Below are positions 1 to 11,594 of a stretch of 64,000 nucleotides of DNA, in pieces (positions within the stretch are counted from its first letter, which is position 1; each line of letters begins with the position of its first letter). The notes under the pieces were generated by a model. The model saw nothing but the letters and a program-made list of their open reading frames with translations. It made no database searches and had not been told where the DNA came from. The stretch is from Polyporus tsugae (lineage: Eukaryota > Basidiomycota > Agaricomycetes > Polyporales > Polyporaceae): the NCBI GenBank assembly GCA_024305745.1, contig JAHRBS010000007.1, positions 806,001-870,000 on the forward strand. The letters run 5' to 3'. Made by a program: the position numbers and the translations under genes.

Positions 1-641
1 AAGAGGAAGGCAATGGCAGGGCGATCGTCGAAGCGAACGACGAGGAGGAGCATGTAAGTTTACCTCCGTTACGTCTTGTTGAGAGGACCCCATTTCACAG
101 CGGCTACGGCTATCTACCTGCAGGAGCAACACGATTTCAGCGAGGTGGTCGTGCATCAGGTCATTCATACGATTGAGTTCTGTCTGGGATGCGTGTCGCA
201 TACAGCGTCGTACCTTCGGCTGTGGGCGCTCTCGCTCGCGCATGCGCAGCTGTCTGAGGTGCTGTGGGACATGACTCTGTCGAAGGTGCTTGGGATGTCG
301 GGCCTGCTCGGGGCGATCGCGATCGCGGTCGTGGGGGTGATGTGGCTGTCGATGACGATTGCCATCTTGTGCATCATGGAGGTGCGTCGAGGCTGCCAGG
401 GGAGAGCTCGCCACGGTAACTGACCGACACGGATTAGGGTCTGTCGGCATTCCTACACGCCCTGCGTCTGCACTGGGTGGAAGCGAACAGCAAGCACTAC
501 GAGGCGGGCGGCTATGTGAGTGATCGGGTTCATCTCCGGGGATTCTGTGCGCTCTTGGTGCGGGGAACGTGTCGCTGATGGTGATGTGCCACACAGCAAT
601 TCGTGCCGTTGAGCTTCGCCCGGCTGAACGAGAAGCAGTAG
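1..641 (+). CDS. VPH1: V-type proton ATPase subunit a, C-terminal part (partial at 5' edge)
   Basis: This is the membrane subunit a of the vacuolar H+-ATPase, which forms the proton half-channels of the Vo sector. Four in-frame exons are visible: 1-53, 124-381, 438-515 and 597-641 (stop TAG 639-641), all joined in phase 0 across GT-AG introns. Exon 2 encodes the family hallmark helix [20 protein letters not shown]. Its arginine corresponds to the essential proton-translocating Arg of yeast Vph1 (R735). The tail reads [21 protein letters not shown] and ends in SFARLNEKQ, typical of the family. The N-terminal part lies outside the window, so the isoform (vacuolar or Golgi) cannot be decided, but fungi of this group usually have one copy. 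The gene lies upstream of eEF3 on the same strand. Confidence 0.95.
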
Positions 642-1257
642 GGGCAGGGATAAGCGAGGCGTCGGACATGGCTCGGACTGTGTTAGCTCCAGCAGGTCGT
701 GTATGCTGTAGTAATCCGACGTCGGGGTCGGCGAATAATGGGAGGCTGGAACGTGGGTGACCACTGACAACGGAGGAATCGAGCATGCCAGGCGGGGCCA
801 GGGCTGTGAAAGCCGGAGGATCCGGGGGTGCAACGCTGCCCCACACTCGTGACACTGCACACAAGCGCCCCGACTGATCGCCACGTGCGATGGCACTTTT
901 TTTCGCACTCCGCCGAGTAACGGAGAGGATATATAAGCCAGATAAGCGACATGGATCAACGCTATCCCCCCCACTCAGTTCTCTTCTTTTTCTTCTTTGT
1001 GTCATAGAACGGTATGTGCCCTCCGCTCTCCTCGTCGCCCTCGTCGTCCCTGACGCTCCCCTCGCAGGCTTCGGCCATATAGAAATAGAGTGATCTCCCG
1101 TCCTTGACGACCTTTTCCTGCGTTTCGCCGCCCGCCGCCCGCATCCCCCGTACACATAGAGCAATCTATACGTTTCACTCCCAAGGTGAATACGCCCTTT
1201 GTCTGTCGCGTCCCCTTCAAACCCTCAATGCCCCAATCCGCCGCTCAGATATCAAAA
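642..1257 (+). promoter_or_regulatory. eEF3 promoter and 5' UTR with a probable leader intron
   Basis: A TATA box (TATATAA, 930-936) is followed by a pyrimidine-rich tract at about 975-1000, as in strongly expressed fungal genes. A good donor (GTATGT at 1012) and an acceptor (CAG ending 1248) bound a probable 5' UTR intron of 237 bp. If spliced, the in-frame ATG at 1228 is removed and the leader ends ATATCAAAA just before the ATG at 1258. Minus-strand open frames here match no family I know. The intron is inferred, not proven. Confidence 0.55.
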
Positions 1258-4200
1258 ATGCCCGCCATCTCCGCTGTTGCTCCCTCCTCCATTCCCGACC
1301 CCGCCTCGCTCAAGGCTGCCGTCGCCCCCGCTCCCGCCCAGCTCGACGTCTCCGGATTCTTTGTTGCCGACAAGGCCAGCCGCGCGGCCGCGGCTGCTCA
1401 GTTCGTCGCGCTTGTCCAAAAAGACGGCCCCTCGGCTGTCCAGTCCGTCGGCTTCACGGATGCCGTCGTCAAGGCCCTCGGCGACAAGAAGTCCCCTGCG
1501 GCTCGTGAGGGCGCTGCCAACGCCGTCGCTGCCCTTGCGGCGACCCCCGCCATCAAGGCTCTCGAGCCCTTCTTCGTCAACTCTGGTGTCTATGCGGCGC
1601 TCATCGAGACGTTCGCCGACAAGATGCCCGCCGTCCGGACGGCTGCTGTCGAGGCTGTCAAGGCGTACGTCGCGGCAATGAACCCTTGGGCGGCTGGCCT
1701 CATCCTGCCCGCCCTTCTTCACGAAATCAAGACCGCCGGCAAGTGGCAGGTCAAGACGGGCTCTATCGTCGTCCTCAACCAGCTTGTCACTACCGCCCCC
1801 GTGCAAACCGCTAAGCTCACTCCCGAGATCGTTCCCGTTCTCTCTGACGCGATCTGGGACACCAAGGCGGACGTGAAGAAGGCGGCTCGCGATTCGCTCG
1901 AAAAGGTCACTGCTCTCGTCTCGAACAAGGACATAGAACGCTTTATTCCTGCCCTTATCAAGGCTTTAATCAACCCCGTCGAGGAGGTCCCCAACACCAT
2001 CACCCTCCTCTCGGCGACCACTTTCGTTTCTGAAGTAGACTCCCCCACCCTCTCCCTCATGGTCCCCCTCTTGTCTCGTGGTCTTACCGAGAAGCTCACC
2101 GCTACCAAGCGTAAGGTCGCGGTCATCATCGACAACATGGCCAAGCTCGTCGACTCGCCCGTGACCGTCCGCCCGTTCATCCCCAAGCTTCTCCCCGGCC
2201 TCATCAAGATCGAGTCCGTCATCGGCGACCCCGAGGCTCGCAGCGTTGTCGCTCGCGCCATTGCCACCCTTCGCCAGGTTGGTGAGGTCCCCACTGGTGA
2301 CGGCTCTGACCTCCCGCCTCTCAAGAAGGCGGAGGAGAAGGCTCTCGCTTCATCCCTCGTCGGCCTCTACAAGAAGGCTGGCACTAACCCTGTTCCCTCT
2401 ACCACCGACGTCGCTGCCATCTACACTTCGGTGCTTGCCGCGAACCTCGTCAACCAGAAGAACTTCGACGTCTCGGAGTGGCAGACCCTCATCCCCTACC
2501 TCGCGTTCCTTAGTTCCTCACCCGACCCCAACACCATTGCCAACGAGTGGGCTGTCAAGTCAGCGTCTGCTGAGGACGACGAGGCTGAGGAGGCTGAGGA
2601 TGAGGAGGAGGGCGAGGACCTGTGCGACTGCCAGTTCTCGCTCGCCTACGGTGCCAAGATTCTGCTCAACACCGCTTCGCTCCGCCTCAAGCGCGGCCAC
2701 CGCTACGGTCTCTGTGGTCGCAACGGCACTGGAAAGTCCACCCTCATGCGTGCGATCACCAACGGGTATGTTGGATTTGTGTCTTCCGTCTCCGAGTAAG
2801 ATGTTTACCTGTACCTGTCTACAGCCAAGTCGAGGGCTTCCCCTCCCCTGACGAGGTCCGCACCTTCTACGTCGAGCACGACATCGACGGTAGCGAGGAG
2901 GACACCACGATCCTCGAGTTCATCGTCACCGACAAGCGTATCCAGGCGACCCGCGACGAGATCATCGAGACCCTTGCGTCCGTCGGCTTCTCCGATGAGC
3001 GTCAGAAGTCTGCCATCGGCTCCCTCTCTGGTGGTTGGAAGATGAAGCTCGCGCTCGCCCGCGCCATGCTCTTCCGTGCGGACATCCTCCTGCTCGATGA
3101 GCCTACCAACCACTTGGATGTTGTCAACATCGCGTGGCTTGAGAGCTACCTGACGAGCCTCACCACCTGCACGTCGATCATCGTCTCGCACGACTCTGGC
3201 TTCTTGAACAACGTCATCACCGACGTCCTCCACCTCAACCGCTTCAAGCTCAGGCGCTACCGCGGCAACCTCGAGGCGTTCATGAAGGCTGTCCCTGAGG
3301 CTCGCTCGTACTACACGCTCGAGGCGCAGGAGGACTACCAGTTCAAGCTCCCCGACCCCCCTCTCCTCGAGGGTGTCAAGACCAAGGAGAAGTCGCTGCT
3401 CAAGATGCGCAAGGTCGGCTTCCAGTATCCCACTCAGCCTGTTCAGCAGCTCTACGACATCACCCTTCAAGTCTCACTCTCCTCTCGTGTCGCTGTCCTC
3501 GGTCCCAACGGTTCCGGCAAGTCCACGCTCGTCAAGCTCCTCATCGGCGACATGGAGCCAAACAAGAGCGGTGAGACCTGGAAGCACCCCAACTTGGTTA
3601 TCGGCTACGTCGCACAGCACGCCTTCCACCACATCGACCAGCACCTCGACAAGACCCCGCTCGAGTACATGCTCTGGCGTTACCAGACGGGTGAGGATCT
3701 TGAGGAGATGATGAAGGCGTCGCGCCAGATCACCGAGGAGGAGGAGAAGAAGATGAAGGACGGCTCCATCGTCGTCATCGAGGGGCAGAAGCGCATCATC
3801 GAGGAGATCGTCGCCCGCAAGAAGCTCAAGCAGTCGTACGAGTACGAGGTGTCGTTCAAGAACCTCTCGTCCTCAGAGAACGTCTGGCTGCCGCGTGACG
3901 ACCTCATCAAGCGCGGCTTCGAGAAGAAGGTCCTCGAGGTCGATACCCGCGAGGCGCAGCGTCTCGGTCTCCTACGCCCCCTCGTTCGTCGCGAGATCGA
4001 GAAGCACTTCGCCGACTTCGGTCTCGAGGCCGAGTTCGTCTCGCACAACTCAATGCGCGGTCTCTCCGGTGGTCAGAAGGTCAAGGTCGTGCTCGGCGCC
4101 GCGACGTGGCGCCGGCCACACATCATCTGCCTGGACGAGCCGACGAACTACCTCGACCGCGAGTCGCTCGCGGCGCTGATCAAGGCGCTCAAGGAGTTCG

Positions 4201-4499
4201 AGGGTGGTGTGCTCGTCATCACCCACAACCGGGACTTTTCGGAGTCGCTGTGCACAGAGGTGTGGGCGATGCGCGACGGCCGCTTGGAGGCGTCGGGCCA
4301 CAACTGGGTCGAGGGCCAGGGCTCAGGTCCCCGTATCGACAAGAACGATGGAGAGGAGGAGGAGCAGTACGACGCGATGGGGAACAAGATCGATACGAAG
4401 AAGAACAAGAAGCTGACGTCGGCGGAGGCGCGGAAGCTCAAGAAGGAGCGCATGGCAAGGAAGAAGCGCGGCGAGGAGGTCACCGACGACGAGCTCTGA
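1258..4499 (+). CDS. TEF3: Translation elongation factor 3 (eEF3), ABC-F ATPase
   Basis: Fungal eEF3 binds the ribosome and uses ATP to help release E-site tRNA during elongation. There are two exons, 1258-2765 and 2825-4499, giving 1060 aa (yeast protein 1044 aa). From the N-terminus there are HEAT-type helical repeats (residues about 40-420), a first ABC domain with Walker A GRNGTGKST (487 on), signature LSGGWKMKLALARAM and Walker B LLLDEPTNHLD, then a second ABC domain with Walker A GPNGSGKST, a chromodomain-like insertion, signature LSGGQKVKVVL and Walker B ICLDEPTNYLD. A lysine-rich tail ends the protein. The intron falls just after the first Walker A (TNG|Q). The start at 1258 is preferred over 1228 because of the AAAATG context and the likely leader intron. 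Both nucleotide sites look intact. Confidence 0.97.
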
Positions 4500-6894
4500 G
4501 CATCGTTGTTCGTGTGCAGGTTCCTGTCCTCGTTGTCGTTATGTCCTCCTCATGTCAGTCATCATCACCGTGTACTCTCTCGCTATGTTCTCTGGACGCG
4601 TCTCTCTCGGCTTCGTATACCATGGCTGCTTCGTCGTATAATTCTTGTATCCTACTAGCGTCGGCTTATGTTTCCATTACGATTTTTATGACCATTGTTT
4701 ACACACGCAAACCCTCGTCTTTTGTGTGCGCCGTCAGCGAACAAGGCACGCGAACAAGACTTCAAACTACATGACATCGACAAGGTATGGATGGATCCGC
4801 CGTTGTCCAGTCGTCGAATGTGCTGACATTTGTTATCGTCTTGCACCAGGTTCCCGGGAGAGGCTGCCATCGAAAGCATCTCTTGAGGCTGTCGGAGGTG
4901 AGGCTCAGGCTCAAGTCTGGTCAATAAGGGGGTAAATCCATGATATGCAGAGGTTTCAAGTAGGGCTCAAGACCGCGCAACAAGGCTTGGGCTTTCGTAT
5001 GCCGCACCGAATGGTATGTTCCTGAAACGAGTCTACGTAACGCAAGCTCGTCATAAAGCTGATATATTGCATACAAGCCTCGTACCCGAGGTGATCCCAA
5101 GGCAGGATCGAGCCCCTCCCTACACAATCGAAACTCCTCTCAAAAGCCGGAGATCGGACTGCTCGAACCAGGCGAGAAGAGGAACCGGGTGAGTGCTGCG
5201 CAGACTGGTCCGTACGAAGATCGTTAATCTAGTTGACTGGCCCTGTCCGCAGCGAGGCAGCCATCACTGCGGTGATTCTTTAGACTTTGGTCACCATCTC
5301 GTACATATGGACGTGCTGCGTTAGCCGTCCGCGACGTTACGAATGGATGACGCGAGTTGAATGGGCCGTTATTGAGCAACTTGCACTCGTCACGGTCACC
5401 ACATTCATGCCGTGAGGGGGCAGTTAACAAGCGTCATAAGTAAGCCCAACCATAATAAAGGATCCTCTGGACTTACAGCATGTCTCCGAAATCGGAGGCA
5501 CAGAGAAAGTGGGGTGTCTATTCACGCTATACTCGGGCAGGGCGGAAAGCAATGGTATTGGGCGCGTGCTACGGGAGCTGCGCGGGACCACCGAGACCGC
5601 GTCGCCACCGCTCTCTCGCGCGACCGGTGGGCCGAGCTCAAGCCGGCGGAAGGCGAATGTACCTACTACATGAGACGTAGCTAAAAAAAAAAAGAAACTA
5701 TGAAGGGATAGCGGAAGGGCGGGTGAAAAAAGGAAAGCTCGACGCTGAGTACGAGCCCCCGTGGGCGAGAGGACGAGAGCTCGGGGTACAGGACCCCTGG
5801 ACTATATACTAGCGTAAGACAAAGCATTCTTTGTTGAGCAGAGAGAGGGGCGCGCGAGTAACGCTGCATAGACCCTGGATAATAAACATTATCCAAAACA
5901 TTGCTGTGGACGGTGGCAATGCGAACCTATTTATCGTCATCTAGCAGTCGTCTGGACTGGAGCTGCGGGCTGAGAAAGCTCACGCGACGGTCGCAATCTG
6001 CCAAAACAGAAGTTCGGCACTGATATTGATTGAGTAGAGCGCGTATATCCTGGGCCGACCGCGGAAAGACGGATATATCGCAACGATTCAGGGAGATCGT
6101 ACGTATGGCCCACTGCTATGATATGTCTTCCAATTGACGTTCAGGATGCTCATAGTGCCGCGATGTCTGGGTCATGGGTGCAGAGATTTAGTTGAAAAAG
6201 TTCAGCAGCGACCACGCTCGTCGGCAAACTCCGACAGACCATAATTCAGGTTTGTAACCCCCACATCCCTGACAATCCCCAATAACCGCAACACAGGAAA
6301 CTTATGCGTTCAGGCACCCCAGCTGCGCGAACTTTGGAGGATATTGGACTTCTAGAACATGCGCAGTTGCCCACGGCTCCACTGGAGGCTCCACTCACAT
6401 CAGAGAAATGAGTAACCGGCTGGTGGACAAAGCGCAGTCCTAGCCTTCCCTATGTATGCGCTGAACGTGCCACGGATTCTCTGAAATTCGATCGTTTAAG
6501 TGGTAGGGCTGCATGTTGAGTTCCAACTGAGTATGTAGTCCAGATTGGGGCGCGTTGGAGGGGCGACAACGAAACATGTGAGCGTGGCTAAAAACAACGG
6601 GGAGGTATGAGCACTGACGTAACGTATATGGAAATTTACAGTATACGGAGACGTCCTGACGATACGCGCGTCGGCCAATCGGCTGCGCAGGTGGAGATGG
6701 GAGAGTGGTACGCTGTTCGCCCCGACTCACGGCAACCCTCGAGAAAGCGCTATGGATACGTATAAATGATGTCTCTCAGTCGTCACTCCTTCTCTACAGT
6801 ACTACCTTCCTTCTCTTCGAATTTCCTTCCTACAGTGCACACGTTCTCGTACGGCATCCACTCGCAGCTATTATCCCCCAGCACAACCCCAAAG
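4500..6894. other. Intergenic region, eEF3 3' flank and upstream of secreted repeat protein
   Basis: About 2.4 kb without a convincing gene. Only short open frames (under 100 aa) occur on either strand, none with a recognisable domain. An 11-nt A run lies near 5684. A TATAAA at 6761-6766, about 130 bp before the next ATG, followed by a pyrimidine-rich stretch, is a plausible promoter for the gene at 6895. Confidence 0.6.
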
Positions 6895-7958
6895 ATGATG
6901 CACCTGCTCAACTTCGTCGTCGCCGCCCTTGTTGGCCGAGGTAAGTGTATACGGGTTCCAGCATAATGAAGAGACCTCCTGACACGATCTTCCATTTAGC
7001 TGCTGCCGCTCCCGTGCCAGACGTGTCTACTTCTGTTGCGACGAGTATCGTCGCCGCCCCCACTGCGTTCCCCTCCGGTGCACCCAGCGGATTCCCCTCG
7101 GGTGTTCCCTCTGCTGTACCCTCCGGCTTCCCGTCAGGCATCCCCAGTGGATTCCCATCAGGCGCCAGTGGATTCCCGTCAGGCGCACCTGGCAGCGGGT
7201 TCCCCTCTGGTGCACCCGCCGGCTTCCCCTCCGGTGTCCCCTCTGGCTTCCCCTCCGGCTCTGCCCCATCCGGATCCCCCACTGCCTCAGGCGGGCCTAG
7301 CGCGGCTGCTTTTGCCTTTGGTGGGCCCGGCGGGTTCGCTGGTGGCCGCGGCGGGCACCCCTTCGGAGGCCCCGGTGGCCGCCACCGCCCTTCGGGCTCT
7401 GGTTTCTCCAGGGGCTCCTCCGCTACCGCGACGGACTCCGCGACGACCACCGATACCGCGACAGCCACGGACACTGACTCCGCGACCGCGACCGCTACGG
7501 ACTCTGCGACGGCCACGGACACCGATACTGCGACTGCCACAGACTCCGTCACGGCCACGGACACTGATACCGCGACTGCTACGGACTCCACTTCAGCGAC
7601 AGAAACCGCGACTGCCACAGACTCGGCCTCAGCGACGGACAGCGCGACCTCCACGGATGTGTCCACCACGGCTACCGCGACAGACAGCACCTCGGACAGT
7701 GCTACTGCCACTGCGACGGATAGCACCTCCGTCACCGACACCGCGACCGACTCTGACTCGGCCACGGCGACGGACAGTGCCACTGCGACCGGGACGGACG
7801 CGAGCACGTCCGTCGACAGCACAACCGCGACTGCCACGAGCGACGCTTCGTCCGCGACCGATTCTGCCACAACCACGAGCGACGCTTCGGCCTCGGCCAC
7901 CAGCGATGCTTCCTCTTCTACGACGAGCGACGACTCGTCCTCGACGACTTCGGCTTGA
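6895..7958 (+). CDS. Secreted low-complexity protein with FPSG repeats and a Thr/Ser/Ala/Asp mucin-like block
   Basis: Two exons (6895-6940 and 7000-7958) encode 334 aa. The first 20 residues (MMHLLNFVVAALVGRAAAAP) look like a signal peptide, with the intron falling inside it. Then come degenerate copies of F-P-S-G-(A/V/I)-P-(S/A)-G (about residues 35-105), a Gly/Phe/Arg-rich linker with GGPGG motifs, and about 180 residues built from ATDS/TATDTD-type repeats ending SSTTSA. There are no cysteines, no recognisable catalytic domain and no obvious hydrophobic GPI signal at the C-terminus. The Ser/Thr-rich block would be heavily O-mannosylated if secreted, so a cell-wall or extracellular role is an inference. 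Long antisense frames over the repeats are composition artefacts. I do not recognise the family. Confidence 0.75.
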
Positions 7959-9047
7959 GGCGTATCCATGCCACGAAGCCGTTCCCCATTCATCAGGTGT
8001 CCCCCTCCGCAGAGCGGAGGGACGGGACGTCGTAGGACATACACAAGCTCACCGCCGGTAGTAGCTCTGAGTGGATTTCGGTCCACTACTCCTACTCGTA
8101 ACCCTCCCGGATACGTATCGAGTGTACGCTGGCATTTGGGCGCGGGCGTCCTGTGCAAATACTCTCCTTCCATGCTACTAATGCATATACGTACATTGTG
8201 GTGGTTGTACCATCTATCTCTCTACAGTATTAGTGCATACACCTCAGACATTCCTTCCATATCCTCTATGTATCGCGCCTGAGTCTTGAAGACATGATTG
8301 GCTACATTCTGCACTGTTAAACGGACTCCATGGACTTGAGCTACAATATCATGCAATGCAATTGTTACCGTTGTAGACCGAACGGAAGAATACATACATT
8401 GTCAATATACGCTGCCGACTGATCATGGTTTGGACTGGCGCCGCAAGCAGAGTCTCGCCGGGTGACTTGCCCTTCCGAGTCGGTGGTTATATAGTCAAGA
8501 CAGCGATCGGGCCGCTCCTTATGTCCGCACAGCACTCTGCCTATGAGGACTTAATTCTCTTTGCGAGGTTCTATGAGTCATGTCATCTTTGCGAGGATGA
8601 GGCTAGAAGTCGGGCAACGATGCTTAGTACCCTCACCGCGACAAAATGCGCAGCGAGCGTCGACAATCGGATGAAGAGGCGATACCGTTGGCTGTACTCG
8701 CCTGAAACTTTTGTTGAATAAGTAGTCTTCAGCCTCCTAAGGCCTCTCACGTATAAACGATGCTCGTAACAAGCTTCTGGAGCCTGGCAATGCCGAATGC
8801 GTGAGATGTTGAATGTTTTTGCCAAGAGAGCCGCAGTCCGGAGAAGAGGGATCCGAACAGCCACCCTGCGCACGGTGCGCACGCGAAAGTCGGGCAGTTG
8901 AACTTTCGACGTTCACGTCAAGGTCCGCTCAGCATCGCGCTCTATGTCCGCAGTCACTCTCCTCCGCCTCAAATACTCTTCCTCTTGACGACCTCTTGGC
9001 TTTCTTGTATACTGTCTGTCCCCGTCTACGCCCTCTGACGACCTAAG
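7959..9047. other. Intergenic region
   Basis: About 1.1 kb with 3' flank of the repeat protein and upstream region of the M50B-like gene. Short frames at 8425-8721 and on the opposite strand have no recognisable content. A pyrimidine-rich stretch (about 8950-9040) just before the ATG at 9048 fits a fungal core promoter. Confidence 0.5.
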
Positions 9048-10684
9048 ATGCCCTACGTCGACGGATTCCCGGTCCAGGACCACAACTTCGCGCTCTTCGC
9101 GCGAGATGCGAAGGAGTCGCTCACGCCCAACTCGACGCAGCGGACGACGCTTATTGTTGCGGGAGTTTACATCGTTGCGATCTTTATCCTATGGTGCGTG
9201 CTCTTGCTTTCATTTGCGTTTTGCGAGGTTCGCGAGCTCTGCTGACCGTCGGTGGGGGGACATGTGCCAGGCATATGCCATATCTGTCAGTCATAAGTGA
9301 GTCCGCACCACTTTTTTTCCACAGTTCACCGTGTTTTGACGATCCTCGCGGGATGTAGTCTATCCGTTCAAGTGAGTAGCAGTATCGCAACCTTCATCGG
9401 GGATACCGGAATGTGGCTTCGGAGCAAGATTGTTCCGTTATGTTGTGGCGCGTCAGAAACTGACGATGTTCGTGAAGGCTGTTGACTGTAGGATTCCATG
9501 AGGTGCGCGATCGCAGTCTTCGAAGGAGCACGGACAAGGGGCTGACCACGGCTGCTTCTTGGAACAACGCAGATGAGCCATGCCTTTGCTGGTGGTGAGT
9601 GTGCTCAACCGTGCATGCATGCTGGTGGTGGCGATATTGACGAAGGAACTTGCAGTGCTCACATGCGCGCATATACACTCCATCGAACTAGATCGTACGT
9701 CCCCTATTTCATCAATGTTTCCTTTCCAAGTGTTGATCGTGTGCGATGTATGCAGCGGATGAAGGAGGGGCGACGCGAATGTCGGGAGGGATACCGTGGA
9801 TCACTCTCCCCGCAGGATACCTCGGCTCATCGCTCATCGGTGCGGCGCTGATTGCATGCGGCTTCGACACGGACGCGAGCAAGGTCGCGTCTCTGGTGCT
9901 GGCTGTGTTCTTCCTCTTTACGCTCTGGTGGGCGCGGAGGAACTGGTTGTACGTATTATTTCAACAGTGTTCACGCTAGTGAGCTGTGGTGGTCACTGAC
10001 CTGCGCCGTCTTAGAACATGGCTGCTGATCCTCGGCATGTCTGGTGTAATCATTCTCTTCTGGTTCGTGGCTGGAGGAGTCGCGTTGAGATACTTCGTAT
10101 GTGATATTGTCGTAAACCATTGCACCCATGCTCAACGTTGCACAGGTGCTATTCATCGGCGTCATGTCCGACATGTATGTCCTATGGGACGTCGTTGGTA
10201 CGTGCTCCGCCTCTTTCTTCGTAGTTTCTAGTCTCATCCACGGCCTCCAGACGACACCATCGCTCGTAAAGTCAACGGTTCCGACGCCGCTTCCTTCGCC
10301 GAGGTCTGCGGATGCTGTCCATCCCAAGGTAACTGTGGCCCTGTCCTCCTTACGTACACAACTTGGCCATGCTGACGAACGTGCGCAGTGTGGGGCGTCC
10401 TGTGGCTTATCGTCGCCTTCGCCTTCTTCGCTGCAGGTGTCATCGTCGGCCTCGTAGCATTCAAGGTATCTGAACATCCCCATTCTCAGTGCCCTTCAGA
10501 CTGTGCCATTTCTGACCCCGCATTCCAGGAATCCGCTGCGCAGCAAGCCGAAGACGCCAAGCATTTCTTGCCCGTGCCAGGGTCGAGCGGCGCCATGCAG
10601 CTCCTGCCCGCGTCGCTGTCCTCCATAACGGTGTGTGTCGTGGCCACGATGGCCGTCCTGCTTCGCCGGTCCCGGCTTGTATAG
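9048..10684 (+). CDS. Peptidase M50B-like multi-pass membrane protein
   Basis: Twelve exons reconstruct a 302-aa membrane protein: 9048-9193, 9271-9296, 9359-9371, 9478-9502, 9573-9594, 9656-9694, 9756-9948, 10015-10096, 10146-10197, 10251-10328, 10389-10465, 10529-10684. Every junction keeps frame. The assembled protein reads WHMPYLSVIIYPFK then LLTVGFHE then MSHAFAG, giving the zinc motif HEMSH (HExxH) of site-2-type proteases. LDPDEGGATRMSGG after it supplies the expected acidic ligand region of fungal M50B-like proteins. Several hydrophobic segments follow (VASLVLAVFFLFTLWW, WLLILGMSGVIILFWF, WLIVAFAFFAAGVIVG). Substrate is unknown. The gene structure is extreme: one exon is 13 nt and five are under 40 nt. 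Confidence 0.88.
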
Positions 10685-11594
10685 CGCAGAGGCTGGAATA
10701 GGATTCGAGCGCATGGACGCTGTTTACTGTACCAATGCGTCATTTTCACGACCCACTTCTTGGCATGTATCCATCTGTCCGTCGATATTGTGTTGTATAT
10801 ACCTGGTTAATGCATACATGGTCCGTCCGTCACTTCAGCGGTAATGTGCCCTTGATCAAGTTCGAGTTCTGCCGTAACTGTCTGTACCCAAAATGTCGGC
10901 TCCATTCCTTCCCAAACGGCTTATGGCAGCGTCTCATTTTGTGAGTGCATTTGTCTGATATTGGATGTTCAAGGTGTCGTCCTGACGGATGCTACGTGAG
11001 GAAGTGTTTCCTCACCAGGTCCCGTGAACATAAACGCATTCCCCCTCAAAAAACATCGACATAGCCCCATGGTGATCTGCTGCCAGGACACGAACCTGGG
11101 TTTTGAGAAAGGCATAACTTGATCAGAATCCCAAGTGATAACCCCTACACTATAGCGCTACCACTCACACTCCTGGACGTACCCACTCGAAATTACGACG
11201 CAAAATCGAATGATGCGAGCACGGTACAAATGTTTATGAAGCCAATGAATTGTCTATATCGAGTCCGAAAGAACAATATTTGCGGTACTAAATACATGCA
11301 GAAACAGCAAGACGAGGAACATACACAACCGGGCATGGACGTTCGAGCAATCTCGTGGTCTGGGTACGTGAACGTGAAGGTTTCGTCGCTGGTACACAAC
11401 AAACAAGGTCGTAACAGGAACGTGGTAATTTACAACAGGGCGCGGGCAACCATAGCAAGGAGAACGAAACGCATCTGTGAGGAAGAATGGCGAGTTAGTG
11501 AGAACCGCCGACGTAAAGAGGGGTTAGGGGAGGACGGACCTAACACGACAGCGCGGACGCTGGAATCGCGCCTTGCTGTGCACCTTCGGGCTCC
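10685..11594. other. Intergenic region with a degenerate tRNA-like sequence
   Basis: About 0.9 kb between the M50B-like gene and the convergent small secreted protein. A tRNA-like segment is annotated separately at 11076-11160. The long plus-strand open frame that begins at 11119 lies antisense to the secreted gene and has no domain. Confidence 0.5.
11076..11160 (-). other. Degenerate tRNA-like element (tRNA pseudogene or SINE head)
   Basis: On the minus strand an A-box-like D-arm (TAGTGTAGGGGTTATCAC, complement of about 11134-11151) is followed by a perfect T-arm helix (CCAGG, 7-nt loop TTCGTGT, CCTGG; complement of 11083-11099). The internal promoter layout of a pol III gene is therefore present. 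The acceptor stem does not close, the anticodon arm is irregular (ATTCTGA could present CTG, Gln, with extra bases after it) and the normally invariant A of the T loop is T. It is probably not a working tRNA. Confidence 0.35.

Noticed and set aside
5060..5115. Possible tRNA T-arm (GGCTCGATCC on the minus strand)
   Set aside because: No pairing stems around it and the loop lacks the TTC start.
6908..8173. 421-codon minus-strand frame across the repeat protein
   Set aside because: It is the antisense of the Ser/Thr/Ala repeats, giving Val/Ala/Ser/Glu periodic sequence. The plus strand has a signal peptide, intron and promoter.
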